Source: Microbacterium oleivorans (GTDB lineage: Bacteria > Actinomycetota > Actinomycetes > Actinomycetales > Microbacteriaceae). Taken from it: a DNA stretch of 64,000 bases. The notes beneath the pieces were generated by a model that was not told the DNA's origin, did no database searches, and worked only from the letters and a program-made list of their open reading frames with translations. Where the stretch lies: the NCBI RefSeq assembly GCF_001644225.1, contig NZ_LSTV01000001.1, forward strand, positions 1,180,005 through 1,244,004, in the 5' to 3' direction. The position numbers and the translations under genes were made by a program. Of the stretch, positions 18,103-26,427 are shown one piece after another. The first letter of the stretch is position 1. Each line of letters opens with the position of its first letter.

Positions 18103-18357
18103 TCAGGATGCGGGGCCCTGCGGTGGGCCCTGCGCGGGCGGCGGCGTCAGCGGGGTGACCGAGGACGGCGCCGGAGGAGCCTGGTGGTTCGGCGTCTCGG
18201 CCGGCCCGTCCTCCTCCTTCATCGCCTTCATCTCGCCCTTGAAGACACGCGCCGACTGACCGACGCTCTTCGCCAGCGCCGGCAGTTTCGCCGCACCGAA
18301 CAGAAGAAGGATCACCGCCAGAACGACGATGAGATGCCAGCCCTGCAGACCGCCCAT
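18103..18357 (-). CDS. tatA: Sec-independent protein translocase subunit TatA
   Basis: This 84-residue protein has one N-terminal transmembrane helix (WHLIVVLAVILLLFGAAKLP), an FGAAKLP hinge and an amphipathic helix (SVGQSARVFKGEMKAM), the standard TatA plan. The C-terminal half is proline-rich and presumably disordered. The start MGGLQGW is typical; longer upstream frames are not. It forms the pore-like assembly of the Tat translocase with TatC, encoded directly downstream. Confidence 0.95.
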   Translation of the reverse strand: MGGLQGWHLIVVLAVILLLFGAAKLPALAKSVGQSARVFKGEMKAMKEEDGPAETPNHQAPPAPSSVTPLTPPPAQGPPQGPAS

Positions 18358-18392
18358 GAAAGCTCCTCGGGGTTGAAGTCGTTCCAGTCTAA

Positions 18393-18406
18393 CCGCCCGG
18401 GGGCGG
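18393..18406 (-). terminator. Small GC hairpin between pafC and tatA
   Basis: CCGCCC (18393-18398) and GGGCGG (18401-18406) can pair just beyond the pafC stop at 18414, in the gap before tatA. The two-base loop is too tight for a stable terminator, so the function is doubtful; it may only weaken read-through. Confidence 0.3.
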
Positions 18407-18413
18407 CCGGTCC

Positions 18414-19373
18414 TCAGGTGTACTGCGCGAGCCCCGCCTCGGCCCACGCCCGCGCCGCCTCCCGCGCGCTGTCGGGCGAGACGATCTCGACGTCGCCCCC
18501 GAGACGCGCGGCCAGCCGCTTCAGGCTGCGCTCGTCACCGACCCGTAGCCGGACCGAACGGACATCGCCCTTTCCCCGCACGACGGCGCGCGCCGCGAAC
18601 TCGCCGAGCAGCGGGACGACGTCCTTGCGGCAGCGGAGCTCGACGATCACATCGGACTCGGTCGGTTCGAACAGGCCCGGCAGCGGGTCCGCGCCGTGCG
18701 TGCTCGGGATGTCGGTGAGGACGACCTCGGAGACCCGGTCGAGGTGGAACGTGCGCACGGCCTGCCGCAGGTGGCACCAGCCCTGCAGGTACCACTGACC
18801 GTCGGCGATGTGGACCTTGACAGGGTCGACCGTGCGGGTGGTCACCGGCGCATCCGGAGCCCGGTACTCGAACGACACGGCGACGCCCCGCTGGACGGCC
18901 GCCGCCACAGTGGTGCGGACGTCGTCGACGACGGGGGTGGCGACGATGACCTCCGCCGGAGCGCTCGACGCGCCGGCGGCGAGCTTGGCGAGGAGCCCCT
19001 GGACGACGCCGCTGTCCCCCACTCCCGGAAGGCTCGCCGCGAGCTGCAGGCCCGCCAGCAGGGCCGCCGCCTCGCGGGCGGTGAGCCGCGGCGTCCGCTC
19101 GAGCGCGACGGCGTTCGTGATCGAGATGGTGTCCTGCTCGTCGAGCAGATCCCAGTCGATGTCGAAGAGGTCGTTCGCCATCTGCCAGAAGCCGCCGTCC
19201 CCCGGCAGGCCGATGACGGTCAGCTTCTCGACCATCGCGCGCATCTCGTCGGGCGCGACGTCGAAGTCCCGCGCGGCGTCCTCGACGGTGACCTCGCCCT
19301 TCGAGATCAGGTACGGCACGAGTTGGAGGATCAGGGACGCGCGGTCGGTCGCGACCAGCGGTTGCGCGCTCAT
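18414..19373 (-). CDS. pafC: WYL-domain transcriptional regulator PafC
   Basis: This 319-residue protein has an N-terminal winged-helix region and a central WYL domain (GQWYLQGWCHLRQAVRTFHLDRV at about residues 195-220), ending in a C-terminal WCX-type extension. PafB and PafC form the heterodimeric activator of the main actinobacterial DNA-damage response, independent of LexA. The ATG overlaps the pafB stop by 4 bases. The name reflects early linkage to the proteasome genes, which are absent here. Confidence 0.9.
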   Translation of the reverse strand: MSAQPLVATDRASLILQLVPYLISKGEVTVEDAARDFDVAPDEMRAMVEKLTVIGLPGDGGFWQMANDLFDIDWDLLDEQDTISITNAVALERTPRLTAREAAALLAGLQLAASLPGVGDSGVVQGLLAKLAAGASSAPAEVIVATPVVDDVRTTVAAAVQRGVAVSFEYRAPDAPVTTRTVDPVKVHIADGQWYLQGWCHLRQAVRTFHLDRVSEVVLTDIPSTHGADPLPGLFEPTESDVIVELRCRKDVVPLLGEFAARAVVRGKGDVRSVRLRVGDERSLKRLAARLGGDVEIVSPDSAREAARAWAEAGLAQYT

Positions 19374-20368
19374 CCGGCGGCCTCCGCGTGCAGGTCGCGG
19401 GCGCGGCGGAGGCGCGCGACGACGAGGTCGGCCAGCTCGACCGGCTCGATCACCCGGACCTCAGGCCCGTAGGAGGCGAGCTCGTCGGCGAAGATCTGGG
19501 CGTCGACGTAGGGCACCCGGCATCCGGTGTCGTCTGCGGCGACCGCGCGACGGTTCAAACGCACCGCGGCCTCGGTCCCCGGCTCGACCTGGACGAGCGC
19601 GCGCTGACGCCTGGCGACCGCCTCGAGCCCGGCGATCGCCTTGTCGCCCGCCCCCTCGCGCAGCGAGAGCTCGAACGAGGTCCGGGTGACGACGACGTCC
19701 GAGGAGATGCGGGTCAGCAGGAAGGTGCGCTCGGCGTCCTGCAGCAGGTCGAAGCCGTACACGTGCCATCGGCCCTCGTACTCGACGAGCGCCCACGGCT
19801 GCACACGGCGGCGGTGCGCGGCATCCGATCCGCCCTTGACGTAGTCGAACTCGACGACCCGCCCTTGCTCGATCGCACGCTGCAGCGGCGAGAACGACGG
19901 CTCGCGCAGGCTGATGCGCGGCGCGTAGCCGATGATGGGGGCGTCGACCTCGATGCCGAGCGCCTGGATCTTGCGCAGACCGCTGCGCGCCGACGCCGAC
20001 ATGGAGCTCTCGCCCCAGACGCCGCTGGCCAGGTTGAGCACCGCGATCTCGGCCGGGGTGAAGTCGATGTCGACCGGCAGGGAGTACTCGGCCGTCGGGA
20101 TCCGGTACCGCGCCTCGCGGAGGTCGTCAGGGTCGGCGTAGTCGCCGATCGTCTCGATCGGAACGCCGAGCGAGCGCAGGCTGTCCTTGTCGCGTTCGAA
20201 CATCTTCTCGAGCGCGTCCTTCGACGCACCCGCCGCTCCCTGCTCGCGGTAGCCCGACACGGACGAGAGGATCGTGTCCTTCGTCAGCCCCTGTTCCGTC
20301 GCGAGCAACGCGACGACGAGGTTGACGAGCCGTTCCTCGGGCGCGCTGCGGATCGGATCGGTGGGCAC
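19370..20368 (-). CDS. pafB: WYL-domain transcriptional regulator PafB
   Basis: This 332-residue partner of PafC starts MPTDPIRSAPEERLVNLVVALL, the usual PafB start with a winged helix, followed by the WYL domain around residues 175-215 (GRWHVYGFDLLQDAERTFLL) and a WCX-like C-terminus. WYL domains are thought to sense nucleic-acid damage signals and trigger DNA binding. The gene leads the pafB-pafC-tatA-tatC-helY run and follows an FKBP lipoprotein gene at a distance of 44 bases. Confidence 0.9.
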   Translation of the reverse strand: MPTDPIRSAPEERLVNLVVALLATEQGLTKDTILSSVSGYREQGAAGASKDALEKMFERDKDSLRSLGVPIETIGDYADPDDLREARYRIPTAEYSLPVDIDFTPAEIAVLNLASGVWGESSMSASARSGLRKIQALGIEVDAPIIGYAPRISLREPSFSPLQRAIEQGRVVEFDYVKGGSDAAHRRRVQPWALVEYEGRWHVYGFDLLQDAERTFLLTRISSDVVVTRTSFELSLREGAGDKAIAGLEAVARRQRALVQVEPGTEAAVRLNRRAVAADDTGCRVPYVDAQIFADELASYGPEVRVIEPVELADLVVARLRRARDLHAEAAG

Positions 20369-20412
20369 ACGGCAATCCTAGGCGCGGGACCGGTCGCCGG
20401 CCCCGCGCGGGC

Positions 20413-21378
20413 TCACTGTGTCGCCGTGGTGGCGTCGTCACTCGTGTCGATCCCGAGGATGTCGATCACGAAGACGAGCGTCGAGTTCGCGGGGACGGAA
20501 CCCGAGGCCGTGTCGCCGTAGGCCTGGTCGGGAGGGATGACCGCGAGCACCTGCGACCCCACGGTCTGACCCTCCAGCGCCTTCTGGAAGCCGGGGACGA
20601 CGCTGTCCAGCGACAGCGTCGCCGGGGAGCCCTTCTCCCACGTGGAATCGAACACCTCTCCGGTGTTCCAGAGCACACCGGTGTAGTTGACGCGCGGCGT
20701 CGAGTCGGCGGTGAGCTTCTCGCCGTCGCCCTTCTTGAGCGTCTTGATGATCAGGTCCTTCGGCGCGACCGCGTCGGGGACGATGATGCCCGGGGTGCCG
20801 TCGGGGGCGAGGACGACGGTGGGGATGTTGCTGCCGTCGACGTACTGCGGCACGCCGTTCGCCGCCGGAAGGAAGACCGTGTTCACGTCGATGACGACCA
20901 CGGCCGCCTGCTCCTCGCTCAGGCCGATCTGGCTCACCAGGTCGGGGTTCAGGTCCTTCGCCGGGATGGCCGAGACGATCCGCGAGCCCGGGCGGGCGCA
21001 GTCGAGGATCTTCTCGATCGTCGGGAACGTCTGCTCGAGGACGCTCACCTGGACGACGCGGGTGGGCGCGGACAGGACCGTCTGACCTGTCGCGCCGTCG
21101 AGGAGCGTGATCCCCAGCTGGACGTCCTGCTTGCTCGTCGTGATCGGGGTGCCCGAGCCGGTCGCGATGTCGGTGAACGAGGTCTTCGTGACGTAGACCG
21201 GGTCGGTGGTGGTGGCCGCCGGTGCCGCCTCGGCATCCGTCACGTCGACGAGGTCGAGGGACGAGGCGGGCGCGGTGACGCGCTCGCAGCCGGCGTCCGC
21301 GGGACCGGTGGGGGCGCACCCGACGAGGGCCAGGGCGGTCAGGCCGAGCACGGCCACGGCAGCGGGAATCTGACGCAT
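20413..21378 (-). CDS. FKBP-type peptidyl-prolyl isomerase lipoprotein
   Basis: This 321-residue protein has a lipoprotein signal with lipobox LALVGC and the modified cysteine at residue 21. A complete FKBP domain lies at about 215-310 (RVNYTGVLWNTGEVFDSTW, VVPGFQKALEGQTVGSQVL, IPPDQAYG). The preceding region (about 60-170) looks like a degenerate second FKBP domain. It would assist folding of exported proteins on the outer face of the membrane. In related Micrococcales a similar FKBP gene lies between the proteasome genes and pafB; here only 4 bases separate it from trmI. Confidence 0.9.
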   Translation of the reverse strand: MRQIPAAVAVLGLTALALVGCAPTGPADAGCERVTAPASSLDLVDVTDAEAAPAATTTDPVYVTKTSFTDIATGSGTPITTSKQDVQLGITLLDGATGQTVLSAPTRVVQVSVLEQTFPTIEKILDCARPGSRIVSAIPAKDLNPDLVSQIGLSEEQAAVVVIDVNTVFLPAANGVPQYVDGSNIPTVVLAPDGTPGIIVPDAVAPKDLIIKTLKKGDGEKLTADSTPRVNYTGVLWNTGEVFDSTWEKGSPATLSLDSVVPGFQKALEGQTVGSQVLAVIPPDQAYGDTASGSVPANSTLVFVIDILGIDTSDDATTATQ

Positions 21379-21382
21379 TGGA

Positions 21383-22396
21383 TCAGTCTACGGTCTCGCC
21401 GGAGCGATCCTCGGCAGCCTGCCGGGCCCCCTCCACGGCGCGCTGCGCGTCGCGCACCCGCTTGCGGAGGTTCTTGTCGGTGATCTGGCGGTCGCCCACG
21501 GCACCGGGGGTCCACGCCTCGACGTCCTCGTCGGCGTACGACGGCTTCTTCAGCGCGCGCTTGCGGACATCCGGCGGCATCGCGCCGGGGGCGAGGCGAC
21601 GGGCGGTGAGGAGGAACCCGGTGTGCGCGACCATGCGGTGGTCCGGACGCACGGCGAGACCCTCGACGTGCCACCCCCGCACCATCGTCTCGGTCGCCTC
21701 GGGCTCGGTGAACAGACCCGAATGCCGGATGTACTCGGCGACCCGGCTGAGCTGCGTGGCCGTCGCGATGTAGCACAGCACGACGCCGCCCGGCGTGAGC
21801 GCCTCGGCCACGACGTCGATGCACTCCCACGGCGCCAGCATGTCGAGCACGACGCGGTCGACGCTGCCCGGCTCGGTCACCTGCGGCAGCTGCTCGGCGA
21901 GGTCGCCGACGACGACCCGCCACGAGTCGGGGTAGTGACCGAGGAAGGTCTCGACGTTGGCCTCGGCGACCTCGGAGAACTCCTCGCGGCGCTCGAACGA
22001 TAGCAGGCGACCGGAGGGCCCGATCGCGCGGAGCAGCCACAGCGACAGCGCGCCCGAGCCGACGCCGGCCTCGACGACGGTCGCCCCCGGGAAGATGTCG
22101 GCGGAGGCGAGGATCTGCGCGGCATCCTTCGGGTAGACGATCGCCGCGCCGCGCGGCATCGACATGACGAAGTCGCGCAGCAGCGGACGGAGCGCCAGGT
22201 ACTCGTGACCGCCGCTGTTCACGACGACCGAGCCGTCGGGCTGACCGATGATCGCCTCGTGGCGCAGCACGCCGTGGTGCGTGTGGAGCTCGCCGCCCTC
22301 CCGCAGGGTGACGGTGTGCATGCGCCCCTTGGGTCCGGTCAGCTGAACGCGGTCGCCCAGCCGGAACGGGCCGCTCGGCCGCAGGTCGGCGCTCAC
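21383..22396 (-). CDS. trmI: tRNA (adenine-N1)-methyltransferase TrmI
   Basis: This 337-residue SAM-dependent enzyme methylates A58 of tRNA. The N-terminal region (FRLGDRVQLTGPKGRMHTVTL) is the small beta-barrel found in TrmI. The SAM-binding motif I is ATVVEAGVGSGALSLWLL near residue 110, and a later motif contains VDRVVLDMLAPWE. The GTG start at 22394-22396 overlaps the upstream phosphatase stop as GTGA; an upstream extension is Arg-rich and out of keeping with the family. In Mycobacterium trmI borders the proteasome ATPase gene. Confidence 0.92.
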   Translation of the reverse strand: MSADLRPSGPFRLGDRVQLTGPKGRMHTVTLREGGELHTHHGVLRHEAIIGQPDGSVVVNSGGHEYLALRPLLRDFVMSMPRGAAIVYPKDAAQILASADIFPGATVVEAGVGSGALSLWLLRAIGPSGRLLSFERREEFSEVAEANVETFLGHYPDSWRVVVGDLAEQLPQVTEPGSVDRVVLDMLAPWECIDVVAEALTPGGVVLCYIATATQLSRVAEYIRHSGLFTEPEATETMVRGWHVEGLAVRPDHRMVAHTGFLLTARRLAPGAMPPDVRKRALKKPSYADEDVEAWTPGAVGDRQITDKNLRKRVRDAQRAVEGARQAAEDRSGETVD

Positions 22397-23073
22397 GCGT
22401 CTACCTCCTGGCGCACGCGGGCGAGCACGTCGGCGACGTCGGCGACGGTCCGGCCGTCGAGCGTGGGCCACAACTCGTGCGCCCCCACCCCGTCGAGCGG
22501 GACCATGTGCGGGATGCCGACCGTCACCGTGCCCGCGGCGATGGCGGAGGCGGTGCCGGTGAGCGAATCCTCGAAGGCGACCGTGTCGGCGGGATCCACC
22601 CCGAGCGCGGCACAGGCCTGCAGGTACGGAGCGGGATGCGGCTTGGCGTGGGTGACGTCATCGCCGCCGATGACGAGATCGAACGCGTCGAAGTCGATGA
22701 GCTCGGTGATGACCCTCGCCATCCGACTCATGGACATGGTGACGAGGGCCGTCGGCACGCCCTGCTCGCGGAGCTCGCGGAGCAGCTCCCGAGCACCGGG
22801 ACGGAAGGGCACGCCGTCCTCGCGCAGGCGGCGCATGACCTCGTCGGTCAGGTGGGCGACGATCTCGTCGACCTCGAGGCGCACACCGGCGCCCTGCAGG
22901 ACGCGCGCCGCGTCCTCGAGGCCCATGCCCACCATGGCGAGACCGTCCTCGTGCGTCCAGGTGCCGCCGAAGCGCTCGACGAGCGGGGTCTCGGCGGCCA
23001 TCCAATACGGCTCGGTGTCGACGAGGGTACCGTCCATGTCCCAGAGGACCGCGGCGGGAAGGGGGGAAGTCAC
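22393..23073 (-). CDS. HAD-family hydrolase (beta-phosphoglucomutase-like)
   Basis: This 226-residue protein has the HAD nucleophile motif WDMDGTLVDTEPYW at residues 10-23, motif II near TMSMSRM, and motifs III/IV in KPHPAPYLQACAALG and VAFEDSLTGTASAIAAG. The helical cap inserted after motif I places it with phosphoglycolate phosphatase/beta-phosphoglucomutase-like enzymes. The substrate cannot be read from the sequence. It is divergent from the PAC2 gene and overlaps trmI by 4 bases. Confidence 0.88.
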   Translation of the reverse strand: MTSPLPAAVLWDMDGTLVDTEPYWMAAETPLVERFGGTWTHEDGLAMVGMGLEDAARVLQGAGVRLEVDEIVAHLTDEVMRRLREDGVPFRPGARELLRELREQGVPTALVTMSMSRMARVITELIDFDAFDLVIGGDDVTHAKPHPAPYLQACAALGVDPADTVAFEDSLTGTASAIAAGTVTVGIPHMVPLDGVGAHELWPTLDGRTVADVADVLARVRQEVDA

Positions 23074-23151
23074 CGGTCAATGCTATGCGAGGGCTTCCGC
23101 CCGCCCGGTGGCGGGCGGCGTATCGTGGGGGTACCGACAGAGAGGACGTCC

Positions 23152-24015
23152 GTGCAGGGACTGGGACAGCGGGTGCTCGTGATCGCCGTCGACGGCTGGA
23201 ACGACGCCGGAGAGGCCGCCACCGCCGCGGTCGCACAGCTGCGCTCGTCCGGGACGTTCGAGAGGGCGTTCGGCGTCGACCCGGAGCTGTACTTCGACTA
23301 CCAGTACACGCGTCCGCAGATGCAGATGGATGCCGACGGTGCCCGTCGCCTGGTCTGGCCCGACGCCACCCTCTGGCGCCCCGTGACGCCGCGCGAGGAC
23401 GGCCCCGACCTCTGGCTGCTGACCGGGACGGAGCCGGCGCGCGCCTGGCAGGCGTTCGCGGCGGAGTTCGTCGACGCCGCCCTGCGCGAGGACATCACGG
23501 GCATCGTGGCCCTCGGATCGATGATGAGCGACGTCCCGCACACCCGCCCGATCTCGGTGTTCGCGGGCTCCGAGAACGAGGAGTTGCGCTCGGCTCTCGG
23601 GCTCGAGCGCTCGACCTACGAAGGTCCGGTCGGCATCCTGTCGGCGCTCGCCGCGGCCGGCGAGGCCGCCGGCATCCCCTCGGCCGGTCTCTGGGCGAGC
23701 ATCCCCCACTACGTCGGCGGACACACACCGTCGCCCAAGGCCACCCTCGCGCTCCTCGACAAGCTCGAGGAGATCACCGGCACCACCATCACCCGCGGCA
23801 CGTTGCCGGCGGACGCACTCGCGTGGGAGGCGTCGATCGACGCCGCTGCGGCCGACGACGAGGAGATGACGGAGTACATCCGCCAGCTCGAGACGACCCG
23901 TGACGCGTGGGACTCCCCCGAGGCGTCGGGCGACGCCATCGCGCAGGAGTTCGAGCGCTACCTGCGCCGCCGCGGTGACGGGCCGCGCGGGCCGAAGGAC
24001 GACCCGCGCCGCTGA
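23152..24015 (+). CDS. PAC2 family protein
   Basis: This 287-residue protein starts at GTG 23152, preceded by AGAGAGGA. It has the PAC2 layout: VLVIAVDGWNDAGEAATAAVAQL at the N-terminus, the ITGIVALGSMMSDVPHTRPI segment near residue 120, and GLWASIPHYVGGHTPSPKATLALL near 185. PAC2 domains occur in eukaryotic proteasome assembly chaperones; actinobacterial members are of unknown role. The gene persists here although no proteasome genes are seen in the usual neighbourhood. It converges with uppP, with a 6-base gap between stops. Confidence 0.9.
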   Translation: MQGLGQRVLVIAVDGWNDAGEAATAAVAQLRSSGTFERAFGVDPELYFDYQYTRPQMQMDADGARRLVWPDATLWRPVTPREDGPDLWLLTGTEPARAWQAFAAEFVDAALREDITGIVALGSMMSDVPHTRPISVFAGSENEELRSALGLERSTYEGPVGILSALAAAGEAAGIPSAGLWASIPHYVGGHTPSPKATLALLDKLEEITGTTITRGTLPADALAWEASIDAAAADDEEMTEYIRQLETTRDAWDSPEASGDAIAQEFERYLRRRGDGPRGPKDDPRR

Positions 24016-24021
24016 GCGAGC

Positions 24022-24855
24022 TCAGTAGGCCTGCAGCACCCCGGTGGCGAGCAGGATGAGCAGGACGACGCCCAGCACGACCCGGTAGAGGACGAACGGC
24101 AGGAAGCTGCCGCGCTTGAGGTATCGCATGAGGTAGGCGATGACCGCGAGACCCACGCCGAACGAGACGATCGTCGCGACCGCTGTCTCGCCGAGGGTGA
24201 ACGGCGACTGCCCGGGCTCGCGGATCGCCTGCAGCAGCTCGTAGAGGCCGCTGCCGAACACGGCCGGCACCGCCAGCAGGAACGCGACCTCCGCCGCGGC
24301 CGGACGGGTGTACCCGAGCGCCAGGCCGGCGGTCGTCGTGGCACCCGAGCGCGAGACGCCGGGGATGAGGGCGAGCGCCTGGGCGAAGCCGAGGGTCAGT
24401 CCGTGACCCATCGTCAGGTCCTTCTCGGTGCGGTCGCGCTTCCCGAGCGCGTCTGCGACACCGAGGATCAGGCCGAACACGATGAGGACGATCGCGACGA
24501 GCCAGAGGTTGCGGAACGTCTCGCGGATCACGTCCTGGAAGAGGAAGCCGAGCACGCCGATCGGGATCGTGCCGATGATGACGATCCACCCCATCCGCGC
24601 GTCCGGGTCGTTGCGCGGGACACGCCCCGTGAGGGACTTCGCCCACGCGACGATGATGCGCACGATGCGGGTCCAGAAGTACACGAGGACGGCGAGCTCG
24701 GTGCCGATCTGCGTGATGGCGGTGAACGTCGCACCCGGGTCCTCGGCCGAGGGCAGGAACTCCCCCACGATGCGCAGGTGCGCACTCGAGGAGATCGGGA
24801 GGAACTCGGTCAGACCCTGGACGATGCCCAGGATGATGGCCTCGAGGATCGACAT
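24022..24855 (-). CDS. uppP: Undecaprenyl-diphosphatase UppP (BacA)
   Basis: This 277-residue integral membrane enzyme recycles undecaprenyl pyrophosphate to the monophosphate for cell-wall synthesis. The first signature, [16 protein letters not shown], is at about residues 15-30 and the second, [14 protein letters not shown], near 165-178; both hold the active-site residues. Multiple hydrophobic helices span the rest. High expression of this family can raise bacitracin resistance. It is followed by an M20 hydrolase upstream on the same strand, 10 bases apart. Confidence 0.96.
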   Translation of the reverse strand: MSILEAIILGIVQGLTEFLPISSSAHLRIVGEFLPSAEDPGATFTAITQIGTELAVLVYFWTRIVRIIVAWAKSLTGRVPRNDPDARMGWIVIIGTIPIGVLGFLFQDVIRETFRNLWLVAIVLIVFGLILGVADALGKRDRTEKDLTMGHGLTLGFAQALALIPGVSRSGATTTAGLALGYTRPAAAEVAFLLAVPAVFGSGLYELLQAIREPGQSPFTLGETAVATIVSFGVGLAVIAYLMRYLKRGSFLPFVLYRVVLGVVLLILLATGVLQAY

Positions 24856-24865
24856 GCGGGGCCTT

Positions 24866-26164
24866 TCAGTATGAGCGGATCAGATCGGTGAGCACACGCT
24901 GCCCGAACACCAGCGCGTCGATCGGGACACGCTCGTCGACACCGTGGAACATCCCCGTGAAGTCGAGATCGGCGGGCAGTCGCAGCGGTGCGAACCCGAA
25001 CCCGGCGATGCCGAGCTCGGCGAGGGCCTTGTTGTCGGTCCCTCCCCCCATAAGGTACGGGATGACCGGCACGCCCGGATCGTGCCGGTCCAGCGCGCCG
25101 ACCATCGCGTCGACCAGGTCCCCGGCGAACGGCACCTCGAGTCCGATGTCGCGGTGGACGACCTCGATGCGGATGTCGTCGCCGACGATCCGCTGCACCT
25201 GTGCGAGCACCTCGTCCTCGCGCCCGGGGAGGGTGCGGATGTCGATCGCGGCGGTCGCGGCATCCGGGATCACGTTGTGCTTGTAACCGGCGGTGAGGCC
25301 TGTCGGGTTCGTGGTCGTCCGGAAGGTGGAGCGCAGGAACGCGGATGCCGCGCCCGCCGTGTCGGCGACGGTGTCGGGGTCGTCGGCCAGGGTGCCCGAC
25401 AGCTCGGCGAGCGAGCCGACCAGCTGGCGCGTCGTCGAGGTGAGTTCGATCGGCCATCCCGTACGGCCGAGAGCGGCGACGGCCTCCGCGAGGCGTGTGA
25501 CGGCGTTGTCGGGGTGGTGACGGCTGCCGTGGCCGGCGAGGCCGGTCGCGTGCAGCCGGATCCAGACGAGCGCCTTCTCGCCGACCTGCAGCAGGTACGC
25601 GCGCTCGTCGCCGACGGCGATCGAGTACCCGCCGACCTCGCTGATCGCCTCGGATGCGCCGGCGAACCACTCGGCCCGGTCCCGGACCACCAGCTGGGAA
25701 CCTTCGACGCCGCCGTTCTCCTCGTCGGCGAAGAAGGTCAGGATCAGGTCGCGCTCGGGCTGCTCCCCCGCCCGCAGGAGGTCGCCGACCGAGGTGAGGA
25801 TCATGGCGTCCATGTCCTTCATGTCGACGGCGCCACGACCCCACAGCATCCCGTCCTTGACGACACCTTCGAAGGGGTCGACGCTCCAGTCCTCGGCCAC
25901 GGCGGGGACGACGTCGAGGTGGCCGTGGAGGACGAGCGCGGGCTTGTCGGGGTTGCGCCCCGGCACCCGGGCGGTGACGTTCGTGCGGCGCGGGATGGGC
26001 TCGTAGTACTCCGGGGTGAGGCCGAGAGACTCGAGGTACGCGCCGACGTACTCGGCGGCCTCCCGTTCGCCGTGCGCGCGCCCTTCGCCGTAGTTCGTCG
26101 TGTCGAACCGGATCAGGTCGCGCGCGACGCGGGCGACCTCGGGCAGATCGTCGGGAGCGGACAT
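24866..26164 (-). CDS. M20 family metallo-hydrolase (dipeptidase/deacylase)
   Basis: This 432-residue enzyme has the two-zinc M20 layout: HGHLDVVPA near residue 83 with the first His/Asp ligands, GRGAVDMKD near 112 with the bridging Asp, and FFADEENGG near 150 with the catalytic Glu and a ligand Glu. The dimerisation domain follows in the middle, and the C-terminal [14 protein letters not shown] segment supplies the last ligand region. Start MSAPDDLP is preferred; an in-frame ATG three codons upstream is possible. The substrate is unknown. Confidence 0.9.
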   Translation of the reverse strand: MSAPDDLPEVARVARDLIRFDTTNYGEGRAHGEREAAEYVGAYLESLGLTPEYYEPIPRRTNVTARVPGRNPDKPALVLHGHLDVVPAVAEDWSVDPFEGVVKDGMLWGRGAVDMKDMDAMILTSVGDLLRAGEQPERDLILTFFADEENGGVEGSQLVVRDRAEWFAGASEAISEVGGYSIAVGDERAYLLQVGEKALVWIRLHATGLAGHGSRHHPDNAVTRLAEAVAALGRTGWPIELTSTTRQLVGSLAELSGTLADDPDTVADTAGAASAFLRSTFRTTTNPTGLTAGYKHNVIPDAATAAIDIRTLPGREDEVLAQVQRIVGDDIRIEVVHRDIGLEVPFAGDLVDAMVGALDRHDPGVPVIPYLMGGGTDNKALAELGIAGFGFAPLRLPADLDFTGMFHGVDERVPIDALVFGQRVLTDLIRSY

Positions 26165-26215
26165 GCCGCCCACGCTACCCGGTCGGCAGGACGGCGCCGG
26201 GGAGGCCGGAAACGA

Positions 26216-26243
26216 GAAATGGGCCCCTTTCGGGACCCATTTC
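26216..26243 (-). terminator. Terminator of tRNA-Leu
   Basis: GAAATGGG (26216-26223) pairs with CCCATTTC (26236-26243), and inner CCCC/GGG extends the stem around a short loop. On the minus strand it begins 7 bases after the tRNA 3' end and is followed by a T-rich TCTCGTTTCC run, the arrangement of an intrinsic terminator. Confidence 0.75.
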
Positions 26244-26250
26244 GACTCTG

Positions 26251-26335
26251 TGCGCGAGGGGGGACTTGAACCCCCACGCCCTATTCGGGCACTAGCACCT
26301 CAAGCTAGCGCGTCTACCTATTCCGCCACCCGCGC
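26251..26335 (-). tRNA. tRNA-Leu (anticodon GAG)
   Basis: On the minus strand the acceptor GCGCGGG pairs with CTCGCGC (one G-T pair), discriminator A. The anticodon stem CTAGC/GCTAG encloses TTGAGGT, giving GAG for CTC codons. A long variable arm (TGCCCGAATAGGGCG) and the T-arm GGGGGTTCAAGTCCCCC identify a class II leucine tRNA of 85 bases. CCA is not encoded. Confidence 0.97.
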
Positions 26336-26355
26336 AGAGTTTTCTCCCGTCGTTT

Positions 26356-26384
26356 CCTCGGGGATTTCGGTTTCGCAACCGAGG
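26356..26384 (-). terminator. Hairpin downstream of the ferritin/VIT1 gene
   Basis: TCGGTT (26367-26372) pairs with AACCGA (26377-26382) around TCGC, and an alternative outer pairing CCTCGG (26356-26361) with CCGAGG (26379-26384) exists. It lies in the 92-base gap between the ferritin/VIT1 stop and tRNA-Leu. A near-perfect CCCGATAATCGGG palindrome follows at 26411-26423, next to the stop codon. Termination is likely but the alternatives leave the structure uncertain. Confidence 0.5.
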
Positions 26385-26427
26385 ATCGACAGTAGCACGT
26401 TCTGACCGCTCCCGATAATCGGGGCGA

